A stretch of DNA of 64,000 bases, taken from positions 806,001-870,000 of the forward strand of contig NZ_JAXHLN010000003.1 in assembly GCF_034522235.1 (NCBI RefSeq). Direction: 5' to 3'. Of the stretch, positions 24,326-32,904 are shown piece after piece (the stretch's first letter is position 1; each line of letters begins with the position of its first letter). Under the pieces are notes generated by a model, which did not search any database, was not told the DNA's origin, and worked only from the letters and a program-made list of their open reading frames with translations. The position numbers were made by a program, and so were the translations under genes. The stretch comes from Thiohalophilus sp. GTDB taxonomy: Bacteria > Pseudomonadota > Gammaproteobacteria > UBA6429 > Thiohalophilaceae.

Positions 24326-25357
24326 ATGAAGTTTGTCTGTTACGCTGACTGGGGCGAGCTGCCAGCGAGTGCGAATGCGCTTTTCGCGCAGGGGGAGAAG
24401 GAGAGCATCTTTCTCTCGCGAGTGTGGTTTGAGAATCTGGCGGCCTTCGGGCTGGATGCGGATCAGACCATGCTGCTGGCCTGCGTGATGGACGGGGAGC
24501 GGGTGATGGCCATTCTGCCGCTGGCCAAATGTGCCGGCAATACCTGGTACGCCCTCAGTCATCGTTACACGCCATTTTACAGTCTGCTGTTGGCGGATAC
24601 TGATCAGCCGCAAGTTCTCGATTGCCTGGCCCGGGGGCTGGCGCAGCTGCCGGTCGATTCATTGCTTCTGAAGCCGGTGGCCGACGATGATGGCCGGTTG
24701 CAGGATCTGCAACGGGCCATGGCAGCGGTCGGATTCAGCTTTTATCGTCGATTTCGGCTGTATAACTGGATTTATCGCGTACAGGGCCAGTCCTATCAGG
24801 ACTATATCGCGTCACGCCCGGCCCGGCTGCGCAATACGATTGCCCGCAAGCAGCGGAAACTCGAACGCGAGCACGGTTATGACATTCGCCTTTTTTGTGG
24901 CGACGAGGTGCCCGACGCCATGGCCGACTACTATGCGGTCTACGACGCCAGCTGGAAGGCGAATGAGCAATATACGGATCTGGTTGACGGGATGGTGGCC
25001 GGCTTTTCCGGGCCGGGCTGGACCCGACTTGCGGTGCTGTATGTCGTGGGCAAGCCTGTCGCCGCGCAGTTGTGGTTTGTATTGCACGGCAAGGCGAGCA
25101 TCTTCCGACTGTCCTATGACGAGGCCTGGAAGCCCTGGTCACCGGGCTCCATCCTGACCGCGTTTTTGATGGCGTATGTGATCGACATCGACCGGGTCGA
25201 GGAAATCGACTTTCTGACAGGCAATGATGCCTACAAACCGGACTGGATGTCCGAACGCCGGGAGCGGTTCGCGTTGAGTTGTGTCAAAAGTGTGAAACCG
25301 GCAGGGCGGTATGAACAGTTTGTTGCCCGGTTGAAAAACATGTTCAGAGGTCGCTGA
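24326..25357 (+). CDS. FemAB/BioF2-like GNAT-fold protein
   Basis: A 343-residue protein of the GNAT superfamily, FemAB-like branch. The C-terminal half has SRPARLRNTIARKQRKLE, AVYDASWKANE, GKPVAAQLWFVLHGKASIFRLSYDE and the ending DFLTGNDAYKPDW, all typical of the acetyltransferase-6 type domain. Such proteins transfer acyl or aminoacyl groups in envelope or polysaccharide assembly. It stands upstream of, and converges on, the senB gene. ATG 24326 is preceded by TTG 24323; no strong ribosome site. Substrate unknown. Confidence 0.75.
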   Translation: MKFVCYADWGELPASANALFAQGEKESIFLSRVWFENLAAFGLDADQTMLLACVMDGERVMAILPLAKCAGNTWYALSHRYTPFYSLLLADTDQPQVLDCLARGLAQLPVDSLLLKPVADDDGRLQDLQRAMAAVGFSFYRRFRLYNWIYRVQGQSYQDYIASRPARLRNTIARKQRKLEREHGYDIRLFCGDEVPDAMADYYAVYDASWKANEQYTDLVDGMVAGFSGPGWTRLAVLYVVGKPVAAQLWFVLHGKASIFRLSYDEAWKPWSPGSILTAFLMAYVIDIDRVEEIDFLTGNDAYKPDWMSERRERFALSCVKSVKPAGRYEQFVARLKNMFRGR

Positions 25358-25383
25358 CACATTCCATCGTCGGGCCGCGCTGC

Positions 25384-26331
25384 TCAGAGTTCGCTTAAAA
25401 GGTGTTTCCATCCCCGGGTCTCGTTTTCGGGGGTAAACAACGGCTGTTTGGCAATGCAGGCCTGTTCGAGTCTTTTGTAGAAGGGGCTGTCGGTTTCCGC
25501 CCTGTGCAGGCGTTCGGCCAGGGCCTGCTCGTTTTCCACCGGGTAATAACCGGGGTAATCTTCACCCAGCAGTCCGATCGACCCTTCGATGTCCGAGGCG
25601 ATGACCGGGACGCCGGCCACAACGGCTTCGGAAATGACATTGGCCCCGCCTTCCATGCGCGAAGGTAACACCAGCAGATGGGTGCGCTGGTAGACCTGTC
25701 GGATTCGATAGTGGGGAATTTCGTCGTGCCATGTATAGCGGGAGTTGGCCTGCATCTCGGCGCGCGCCTGTACAGCCCAGTCGTCACTGTGCGCCTTACC
25801 GTACTGATGCACCTGGATGCGGCTGTCGGTTGGAAGGAGATGGGCGGCGAGCGCCGGTCGCAGGGGATCCTTTTCCTCACGTAAATGCCCCATTACCGAG
25901 ACATGAAAAAACCGCCTGTATGGCTGGCGCCGGGGTACGGGTTTTGCCGACTGGTAAATGACGTGCAGCTTGTTGCGCTGATCCTGTGGCAGTGTATTGC
26001 CGATCAGATCATGCAGGCCGACCAGGTGGCTGGCCAGGCGGATCGATTGCAGGGTGGTATCGGGGTGAGTATGTATAAAACGGTAGGCATCGGTCCCGGT
26101 GATGGCCACAACAAGGGGGCGTTGGGGGAATGCTTCGGCAAACTGCCGGATGGGTTCGGCGCTGCGCCAGGCATGTAATGCGATCATCATATCCGCGTTC
26201 TGGCCGCTGAAGTCGGTGCTGATCGCCACATGATGACCGAGCGCGGTCAGGATCACGGCCCAGCGGGCGGCGGTGGCCCGGTTGCCGGCTCGGGATTTCG
26301 GCGGTGCGGGGGTGACCAGAAGGATGCGCAT
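25384..26331 (-). CDS. senB: selenosugar synthase SenB (GT-B glycosyltransferase)
   Basis: A 315-residue GT-B enzyme beginning MRILLVTPAPPKSRAGNR, of the glycosyltransferase type I recall as TIGR04348. The donor-site region is LVLPSRMEGGANVISEAVVAGVPVIAS. In the selenoneine pathway SenB joins selenophosphate and a UDP-sugar to give a selenosugar. The divergent senA-like gene and the SelD fusion next to it give the full three-gene set, which makes this call much stronger than the glycosyltransferase fold alone. The start MRILLV is canonical. Confidence 0.82.
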   Translation of the reverse strand: MRILLVTPAPPKSRAGNRATAARWAVILTALGHHVAISTDFSGQNADMMIALHAWRSAEPIRQFAEAFPQRPLVVAITGTDAYRFIHTHPDTTLQSIRLASHLVGLHDLIGNTLPQDQRNKLHVIYQSAKPVPRRQPYRRFFHVSVMGHLREEKDPLRPALAAHLLPTDSRIQVHQYGKAHSDDWAVQARAEMQANSRYTWHDEIPHYRIRQVYQRTHLLVLPSRMEGGANVISEAVVAGVPVIASDIEGSIGLLGEDYPGYYPVENEQALAERLHRAETDSPFYKRLEQACIAKQPLFTPENETRGWKHLLSEL

Positions 26332-26399
26332 AAGTTTGTTACGTCAAGACGCTAGAAAAATAATTGTTTTCAGGCCACAGCGTTGTCTTTGACAGGGCA

Positions 26400-26428
26400 T
26401 TGCGGGCCCGGTCTTGCAACTTTATACT
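26400..26428 (+). promoter_or_regulatory. candidate sigma-70 promoter for senA
   Basis: TTGCGG at 26400-26405, a 17-base spacer and TATACT at 26423-26428, in the divergent senB-senA intergenic region, 87 bases before the chosen senA start. I see no clear repressor palindrome or riboswitch. Confidence 0.35.
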
Positions 26429-26514
26429 AAATTTATTCATGCAAAAAATCGTGTCTTGCTTGTTGTGCATGGATTTGCTTGCTGATCAAAGATGATAACC
26501 CGAGTCACTCAGGC

Positions 26515-27813
26515 ATGTATAAACTTAATCCGGATCAAATCGCAAAGCAAATCGATGACGCCCACGCGCGCACCCTGGCACTGATTGACGGCCTCTCGGC
26601 GGAACAATTGATGGGGCCCCGGCTGTCCACCGTTAACCCGCTGCGCTGGGAGATTGGCCATGCGGCCTATTTTTATGAATTCTGGGTCTTGCGAGAGCAC
26701 CTGAAAAAATCACCGATCCGCGAGGATGCCGATCGGCTGTACGACTCGATTTCGATCGGGCATGACGATCGCTGGGATCTGCCGCTGCCGGGCATGCCGC
26801 AGACACTGGACTATATCCAGACGGTCCGGGAACAGGTAAAAGCCTCTCTGGCCAGCGGCGAGGATGCGCAGCGGGATTACCTCGCCCAATATGCGGTTTT
26901 TCATCATGACATGCACAATGAGGCCTATACCTATACCCGCCAGACACTGAATTATCCCGAACCCGCCATCGGCCGGCCGGGCTACCGTGTCCTGGATGCC
27001 GGCGGTCTGGAAGGCGACGCCAGAATACCCGGTGGTGAATTCATGCTCGGGGCAAGACCCGCCGAGGGCTTTGTCTTTGATAATGAGAAATGGGCGCATC
27101 CTGTCGAGCTCGAACCCTTTGCCATCGCCAGGGCGGCGGTGAGCAACGGCGATTTTCTGCGCTTTGTCGAAGCCGATGGTTACAACAAACGTGAATACTG
27201 GGACGACGAAGGCTGGCAATGGCGTAACCAGGTTCGGCTCGAACATCCCGTCTACTGGCGTCTTGATGCCGACGGCTGGAAGATCAAACAATTCGATCAG
27301 TGGCAGCCGATGCCCATGAATGCCGCGTTGATCCACGTCTGCTGGCATGAAGCGCAGGCCTATTGTCGCTGGGCCGGCCGGCGTCTGCCGACAGAAGCCG
27401 AGTGGGAAGCGGCGGCTGCGGCCGAGCCTTCACAGGACGGCCGCAGCTTGTCAGCGGTCAAGCGCCGCTTTCCCTGGGGCGATGAACCGCCGCGCCCGGA
27501 TCAGGCCAATCTGGATGGCTATGCCCTGGGCACGGTGGACGTTGGCGCGCATGCCGCAGGCGACAGTGCCTTCGGCTGCCGGCAAATGATCGGCAACGTC
27601 TGGGAATGGACCGGGGACGCGTTTGGACCCTATCCCGGTTTTGAACCCGATATGTACGGGGACTACTCGCAGCCGTTGTTCGGGATAACCCGGGTCCTGC
27701 GCGGCGGCGCCTGGCCGACCCGCGGACGGCTGATTCGCAATACCTGGCGGACCTACTACGGTCCTGAACGCAACGATGTTTTCGCCGGTTTTCGGACCTG
27801 CGCCAAACGCTGA
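26515..27813 (+). CDS. senA: selenoneine synthase SenA (EgtB-like)
   Basis: A 432-residue non-haem iron enzyme with EgtB architecture. The N-terminal DinB-like domain carries an early His (WEIGHAAYFYEF) and FHHDMHNEAY, equivalent to the EgtB HxxxH-E iron site. A C-terminal formylglycine-synthase-like domain (GGEFMLG, WHEAQAYCRWAGRRLPTEAE, MIGNVWEWTGDAFGPYPGF, VLRGGAWPTR, GFRTC) completes it. SenA couples a selenosugar to trimethylhistidine (hercynine). Plain ergothioneine synthesis is the alternative, but the senB and selD neighbours argue for selenium. ATG 26515 is chosen; TTG 26479 would add 12 residues. No egtD is in view. Confidence 0.82.
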   Translation: MYKLNPDQIAKQIDDAHARTLALIDGLSAEQLMGPRLSTVNPLRWEIGHAAYFYEFWVLREHLKKSPIREDADRLYDSISIGHDDRWDLPLPGMPQTLDYIQTVREQVKASLASGEDAQRDYLAQYAVFHHDMHNEAYTYTRQTLNYPEPAIGRPGYRVLDAGGLEGDARIPGGEFMLGARPAEGFVFDNEKWAHPVELEPFAIARAAVSNGDFLRFVEADGYNKREYWDDEGWQWRNQVRLEHPVYWRLDADGWKIKQFDQWQPMPMNAALIHVCWHEAQAYCRWAGRRLPTEAEWEAAAAAEPSQDGRSLSAVKRRFPWGDEPPRPDQANLDGYALGTVDVGAHAAGDSAFGCRQMIGNVWEWTGDAFGPYPGFEPDMYGDYSQPLFGITRVLRGGAWPTRGRLIRNTWRTYYGPERNDVFAGFRTCAKR

Positions 27814-27831
27814 CAGAGCTGTTGAATCGTT

Positions 27832-30093
27832 ATGCATAAGACGCAAGCGCCGGTTGTTAAAGACCTGCTCCTCATCGGCGGGGGGCACTCCCACGTTACA
27901 GTTTTAAGGCGGCTCGGTATGCGGCCGGTTCCGGGTTTGCGGGTTACCCTGCTTACACGGGATATTCATACGCCCTATTCAGGCATGCTGCCGGGTTTCA
28001 TCGCCGGCCATTATGACTATGACGAGTGTCATATCGACCTGGGGCCGCTGGCCCGCTTTGCCGGTGCGCGCCTTTATCATGCCGAGGTCGAATCGCTGGA
28101 TCTGGATAACAAGCTGGTACATGCCCGCGGGCGTCCACCGATTGCGTACGATATTTTGTCGATCAATACCGGCTCACGACCGGTCAGCACAGATATCCCG
28201 GGGGTGGATGAATTCGCGTTGCCCGTGAAACCCATCGATGTCTTTCTGGATAAATGGGAGCAGCTGATCGAGCGTGTCCGCGTGAGCAAGGGGCCGTTTC
28301 GCATCGTGGTCGTCGGCGGCGGGGCCGGGGGCGTGGAGCTGGCGTTATCCACGCAGCTGCGTTTGCAGACAATACTCAAAGCAGCCGGCAAGGATCCCGA
28401 AAACGTGGTTTACACGTTGCTGAGTGCCAGCGATGACATTATGTACCTGCACAATGCCGGGGTGCGGCACCGTTTCGAGCGGATTCTGCGGCAACGCCAT
28501 ATCACGGTCAAAACCGGGGCACGGGTGACCGAGGTCAGGGCGGACAAGGTGCTTACCGCCGAGGGCGGGGCGTATGATGCGGACGCCGTACTCTGGGTAA
28601 CTTCGGCCTCCGCGCCGACGTGGCCGGCCAAAGCCGGTCTTGCAGTGGATGAAGCCGGTTTTATCAGGGTGGATGAGCATCTGCAGTCACTGTCTCATCA
28701 GGATGTGTTTGCGGCGGGGGATGTCGCCTCATTACCCGACTCACGGCCCAAGTCCGGGGTGTTTGCCGTGCGCCAGGGACCCGTACTCGCGCATAATCTT
28801 CCCGCCGCCGCGACAGGCCGGCGCCTGCGTCGTTACCGGCCCCAAAAGAATTTCCTCGGGCTGATCAGCACCGGCGATCAATACGCCGTGGCATCGCGCG
28901 GGAATGGGTCCTATGCGTCGGCCTGGTTATGGACGGCCAAGGACTGGATCGATCGTCGCTTCATGCTCAAGTATAACGAGCTGCCCGAGATGGACGAGGA
29001 AGACAGCCCTGAACTGGCCAGTGGTATCGCCGATGCAGAAGCGATAAAAGAACTGTCCACGCTGGCCATGCGTTGTGGTGGCTGTGGCGCAAAGGTGGGC
29101 GCCACGGTGCTGTCCCGGGTGATGCAGCGTCTGCCCGACACTCAACGTGACGATGTATTGATCGGCCGGGATTCCCCCGATGATTGCGCCATGCTGACCC
29201 TGCCCAAAGACAAGGTGATGGTGCAGAGCGTTGATTATTTTCGTGCCTTTATCGATGACAACTACACGTTCGGCGCCATTGCCGCGAACCATGCCCTGGG
29301 GGATGTTTTTGCCATGGGGGCCGAACCGCAATCGGCGCTGGCGATCGCCACCGTCCCTTACGGACGTGAACGTATTGTGGAAGAAACGCTGTATGATGTA
29401 CTGGCCGGGGCCATACAGGTTCTTGAAACTTCCGGCGCCGTGCTGGCCGGCGGACACTCCAGCGAGGGCGCGGAACTGGCTTTTGGATTGACCGTCAACG
29501 GCCTGCTTGATCCCGATACCGCCTTGCGCAAGCAGGGTTTGCAGCCGGGTGATGCGCTTGTCTTGACCAAACCCATCGGCACAGGAACGCTGTTGGCCGC
29601 AGAAATGCGCGCGAAAGCCAAAGGGCGCTGGATCGACGCGGCCATCCAGTCGATGCTGGTCTCCAGTCAACAGGCTGCACGGTGTTTGCTGCAACACGGG
29701 GCAACGTCATGTACCGACCTCACCGGATTCGGTCTCGTCGGGCATTTGATCGAGATGACCCGGGCTTCGGACGTTGATGCCACGCTGTATATGGATGCAT
29801 TACCCATACTGGATGGCGCCCTGCAAACCGTTGAGGCGGGTATCCTCTCATCCCTTCAGCCGCAAAACCTGCGCCTGCGGCGTGCCATTGACGATGTCGA
29901 GCGGGTTTCACATCACCCGGCCTATCCTCTGTTATACGATCCGCAAACCGCCGGGGGCCTGCTCGCCGGCATCCCTCAGGAAAAGGTAAGTGCCTGCATT
30001 GAAGCGCTGCACAGCATGGGCTATCCGACGGCGGTAATCATCGGTAAAGTTGAACCCCGTTCGGACAGGGACGCCTCCATTCGCATCCAGTAG
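27832..30093 (+). CDS. selD: selenophosphate synthetase fused to FAD/NAD(P) oxidoreductase (SenC/SelD)
   Basis: A 753-residue fusion. Residues 1-390 are an NDH-2-like pyridine-nucleotide oxidoreductase: LLLIGGGHSHVTVL, VVVGGGAGGVELAL and FAAGDVASLP. From about 410 it is selenide, water dikinase, with catalytic Cys418 and Lys421 (CGGCGAKVGATVL), DDCAMLTLP, QSVDYFRAF and GGHSSEGAELAFGLTVNG. The active position is Cys, not selenocysteine. It makes selenophosphate from selenide and ATP and here supplies SenB. It starts 18 bases after senA, so the two are an operon. It could also serve selenocysteine or selenouridine synthesis. The flavoprotein half may reduce or channel selenium. Confidence 0.9.
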   Translation: MHKTQAPVVKDLLLIGGGHSHVTVLRRLGMRPVPGLRVTLLTRDIHTPYSGMLPGFIAGHYDYDECHIDLGPLARFAGARLYHAEVESLDLDNKLVHARGRPPIAYDILSINTGSRPVSTDIPGVDEFALPVKPIDVFLDKWEQLIERVRVSKGPFRIVVVGGGAGGVELALSTQLRLQTILKAAGKDPENVVYTLLSASDDIMYLHNAGVRHRFERILRQRHITVKTGARVTEVRADKVLTAEGGAYDADAVLWVTSASAPTWPAKAGLAVDEAGFIRVDEHLQSLSHQDVFAAGDVASLPDSRPKSGVFAVRQGPVLAHNLPAAATGRRLRRYRPQKNFLGLISTGDQYAVASRGNGSYASAWLWTAKDWIDRRFMLKYNELPEMDEEDSPELASGIADAEAIKELSTLAMRCGGCGAKVGATVLSRVMQRLPDTQRDDVLIGRDSPDDCAMLTLPKDKVMVQSVDYFRAFIDDNYTFGAIAANHALGDVFAMGAEPQSALAIATVPYGRERIVEETLYDVLAGAIQVLETSGAVLAGGHSSEGAELAFGLTVNGLLDPDTALRKQGLQPGDALVLTKPIGTGTLLAAEMRAKAKGRWIDAAIQSMLVSSQQAARCLLQHGATSCTDLTGFGLVGHLIEMTRASDVDATLYMDALPILDGALQTVEAGILSSLQPQNLRLRRAIDDVERVSHHPAYPLLYDPQTAGGLLAGIPQEKVSACIEALHSMGYPTAVIIGKVEPRSDRDASIRIQ

Positions 30094-30146
30094 CCTACGG
30101 ATTGTACTGAATAACGCGATTCCTGGAAGGTGCGCAGAGGCGCAGG

Positions 30147-30171
30147 TCAGGTTGTGCGCAGCGCTACCTGA
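30147..30171. repeat. dispersed palindrome TCAGGT/ACCTGA
   Basis: TCAGGTTGTGCGC-AGCGCTACCTGA hairpin between selD and the next gene. It has the same core as the hairpins at 5532, 9682, 12085 and 35813. Confidence 0.7.
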
Positions 30172-30261
30172 CATTTTCAAAAGGTCCGGGGCCGGTGACA
30201 AACGCGAACGGTTTGCATTATCATGCCTGGCGGCCCTTCATCGACGAGCAATCACACTGCC

Positions 30262-30900
30262 ATGACCATGAAACTTGTCCAGAAACGCTTTTTAAAAGGC
30301 ACCCGGGAATTTGAGATTATTAATGACGTCATCCATGTGCGAATAAAGACGCCATTCAAAGAAGAGAAGATCACGCTTGGTTTGTCGGTGCTGGATCCCG
30401 AGCCCATTATCAACAATGCCTGTATCGAGTTTTATGGCCGTGCCGAACCCGAACCATTGCTGTCGTTATTGATGGATAACCCCAGCGCCGATGAATTTAA
30501 CCAGTTTGTCGTGGCGCTGCAGCAACAGATAGTGCAGGTATCCAATGGCTTTACTGATTCCGAGGCAGATACTCAACCGGCCGGGATCGCCGGCAATGTT
30601 TTTGACAAGCCGCCGGAATTCGACGAGCCAGAGACAACAAGATCAAAATACCTCGGTAAATCCATTCGTCCCGCCCGGCTTGAAGAGGCCATCCAGATGC
30701 TCGAGCAATATGTGGCTGACGAGGAGATCAAGCCGTTGCTCGCTGCCCTGAAAGCACTGAAGGATGATCCGGAGAATGAATCCTGTATGGAACAGGTGGT
30801 GGACGCATTCAATGACCTGGGGATCGTGCAGGGCGCGGTATTGACCTACGCCCCCTATCTCAGCGTCTTGCTAATGGATGATCCCTACGGGGAAAATTAA
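30262..30900 (+). CDS. conserved hypothetical protein
   Basis: A 212-residue soluble protein (MTMKLVQKRFLKGTREFEII). The N-terminal 90 residues look beta-rich (VIHVRIKTPFKEEKITLGLS). A low-complexity acidic linker follows, and a helical C-terminal half with EEAIQMLEQYVADEEIKPLLAALKA. No catalytic motif seen. The start could be ATG 30262 or 30268. It lies 168 bases after selD, separated by a palindrome, so it is likely its own unit. Function unknown. Confidence 0.6.
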   Translation: MTMKLVQKRFLKGTREFEIINDVIHVRIKTPFKEEKITLGLSVLDPEPIINNACIEFYGRAEPEPLLSLLMDNPSADEFNQFVVALQQQIVQVSNGFTDSEADTQPAGIAGNVFDKPPEFDEPETTRSKYLGKSIRPARLEEAIQMLEQYVADEEIKPLLAALKALKDDPENESCMEQVVDAFNDLGIVQGAVLTYAPYLSVLLMDDPYGEN

Positions 30901-31238
30901 CAATTTTTTGACGAGCAAACTGGCAGACCGGCCACAGCACCCTGCGGGCCTGCACGATCGGCTTTTACTCGTCCCTCGTACCTCGTCACTCGTCCCTGCA
31001 CCCGAAGGGTGCATTGATTGATAATTATCAACTGCCACAATTTTTATCGCTATTGATGCGCTCGCCCGGGTTGTAAGCGGGCCATCTCATCCTCACAGCA
31101 TTTCCTATACTCAAGCTGACCGTTGCGGCGCGTATGACCATATGACTCGAAAGGATATCGTTATCTGGCCGTGCTGTTGATACTGCAATTACCGGTCAGG
31201 TTACTGGTTGGCGAGAGAAAACGTAAAAGGAGATGCAT
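30901..31238. other. gene-free gap with a short heptamer tract
   Basis: Holds a degenerate 7-base tract (CTCGTCC, CTCGTAC, CTCGTCA, CTCGTCC at 30968-30995). The rest is unremarkable apart from the ribosome site AGGAG (31228-31232) that selects the next start. Confidence 0.6.
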
Positions 31239-32594
31239 ATGTTTCTGGAAAAAATCAAATCCCCCGGATTGGCTCATTTGTCTTATGTCATCGGCGCCGA
31301 CGGCCAGGCGGCCGTGATTGACCCGCGCCGGGATATCGAAGTCTATGAAGAAATTGCCGCGGCGAATAACGCCCGCATCACCTGCGTATTTGAAACCCAT
31401 CGCAACGAGGATCTGGTCTCCGGCGCCGGCCTGCTGGCCGAACGCACCGGGGCGACGGTTTATCATGGCCCCAATGCGGCCGGCGAGGTGCGCTATGCGC
31501 AAACCGTTCGCGATGGCAAGGCGGTGCAGCTGGGCGATCTGCGTCTGAAGGTGATGGAAACCCCCGGTCATACCGACGACAGTATTTCCATTGCGGTCTA
31601 TGACGATGCCAGTGGCAAGGACGCTGTTGCCGTATTCACCGGCGACGCCCTGTTCATCGGTGATGTCGGGCGGACCGACTTTTATCCCGAGCGGGCCGAG
31701 GAGGTCGCCGGACTGCTGTACGACAGCCTGCAACGGATTCTGGCGCTGGGCGATCAGGCGATCGTGCTGCCGGCGCACGGGGCCGGATCGGTGTGCGGCA
31801 GTGGCATGGCGGATCGTGAGTTCTCTACGCTGGGGCACGAGCGGCAGAACAATCCCCGCCTGCAGATCGCCGATCGCAATAAATTTATCAAGGTGAAGGT
31901 GGCCGAACATCATTATCAGCCGCCGTATTTCCGGGTTATGGAGCAATTGAATCTGAGCGGTACAGGCCCGATGCATCCGGAACCGGCCGCGCTGGGTGTC
32001 GACGATATCAAGAGCCTGGGCGATCAGGTAACCCGGATCGACGTGCGCACTGTCGAAGCCTATGCCTCGGCGCACCTGCCGGGTTCCCTCTGCGTGCCTG
32101 AAGCTATGATCCCGGCATTTGCCGGCTGGTTAATCAAACCGGAACAGCGACTGGTCCTGATTGCCGAGAATGCCGATCAGGCCTGGCAGGCCGCCCGTCA
32201 TCTCGGTCGCATCGGTCTGGATCGGGTCGAGGGGTACGTGGCCGGTATCATGGACTGGGTAACCGCCGGCGAGCCATTCGAGTCAATCGACTTTGTTGAC
32301 ACGGCCACCGTCGAACAGCGGCTGAACAGGCAACCCGCCGACTGGCAGTTACTGGATGTTCGCGGTATCGATGAAGTCGAGGCGAGTCGCATGCAAGAAG
32401 CAGTACATACCTATGTCGGTGAACTGCCCGATAAACTGAACGAGCTGGACAGCGAGAAGGCCTACACCGTCATGTGTGCCAGTGGCCAGCGCGCCGCCAT
32501 CGCGGCAAGTGTGCTGGAGCGCGCCGGGTACAAAAACGTGGATGTGTACCTGGGCTCCATGGCGGCGTGGCAGCAACAGAAAAGCGCGGCATGA
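31239..32594 (+). CDS. MBL-fold hydrolase with rhodanese domains (persulfide-related)
   Basis: A 451-residue protein. Residues 1-240 are a metallo-beta-lactamase fold close to persulfide dioxygenases: the metal motif reads ETHRNEDLVSG instead of THxHxDH, with ETPGHTDDSIS and FTGDALFIGDVGR downstream. Two rhodanese-like domains follow; the first (IDVRTVEAYASAHLPGS) lacks an active-site Cys, while the last has VMCASGQRAAIAAS with Cys near 408. It is probably involved in sulfane-sulfur or persulfide handling in the cytosol. AGGAG 6 bases before ATG 31239 makes this the start, not ATG 31233. Confidence 0.8.
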   Translation: MFLEKIKSPGLAHLSYVIGADGQAAVIDPRRDIEVYEEIAAANNARITCVFETHRNEDLVSGAGLLAERTGATVYHGPNAAGEVRYAQTVRDGKAVQLGDLRLKVMETPGHTDDSISIAVYDDASGKDAVAVFTGDALFIGDVGRTDFYPERAEEVAGLLYDSLQRILALGDQAIVLPAHGAGSVCGSGMADREFSTLGHERQNNPRLQIADRNKFIKVKVAEHHYQPPYFRVMEQLNLSGTGPMHPEPAALGVDDIKSLGDQVTRIDVRTVEAYASAHLPGSLCVPEAMIPAFAGWLIKPEQRLVLIAENADQAWQAARHLGRIGLDRVEGYVAGIMDWVTAGEPFESIDFVDTATVEQRLNRQPADWQLLDVRGIDEVEASRMQEAVHTYVGELPDKLNELDSEKAYTVMCASGQRAAIAASVLERAGYKNVDVYLGSMAAWQQQKSAA

Positions 32595-32724
32595 AATCGT
32601 CGCGTTGATGGTTGAACCCGCCGGGCGAAGTCAGGATAGCGAGCAGATCCTCGCCGACTGGCGTGCCCGACTTGGCCGGGAAGCCGAAACGATTTACTGG
32701 CAACTGGGGCTGTAGGGAAGAGGT

Positions 32725-32751
32725 GCCCGATACCGCTGCGCTATATCGGGC
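32725..32751. repeat. GCCCGATA/TATCGGGC palindrome, copy 2
   Basis: GCCCGATACCGC-TGC-GCTATATCGGGC hairpin in the gap after the MBL-rhodanese gene. Same family as 23387-23413 and 51354-51381. Confidence 0.75.
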
Positions 32752-32904
32752 CTACTTAATAACTGTTTCTAAAAGGTGCGCATGAATTTGGAACAGTTAT
32801 TTAGAACTTTCAGGAGCGGGCCGGAGTCTGACCCACACTTGATGCGGGTGAGAGATGATTAAAATCAGTGCCGGCATATCCCGCTGGTTCCTCGACCCTC
32901 GTCA

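Noticed and set aside
32608-32715. 35-codon ORF after the MBL-rhodanese gene
   Set aside because: No ribosome site and no recognisable sequence.
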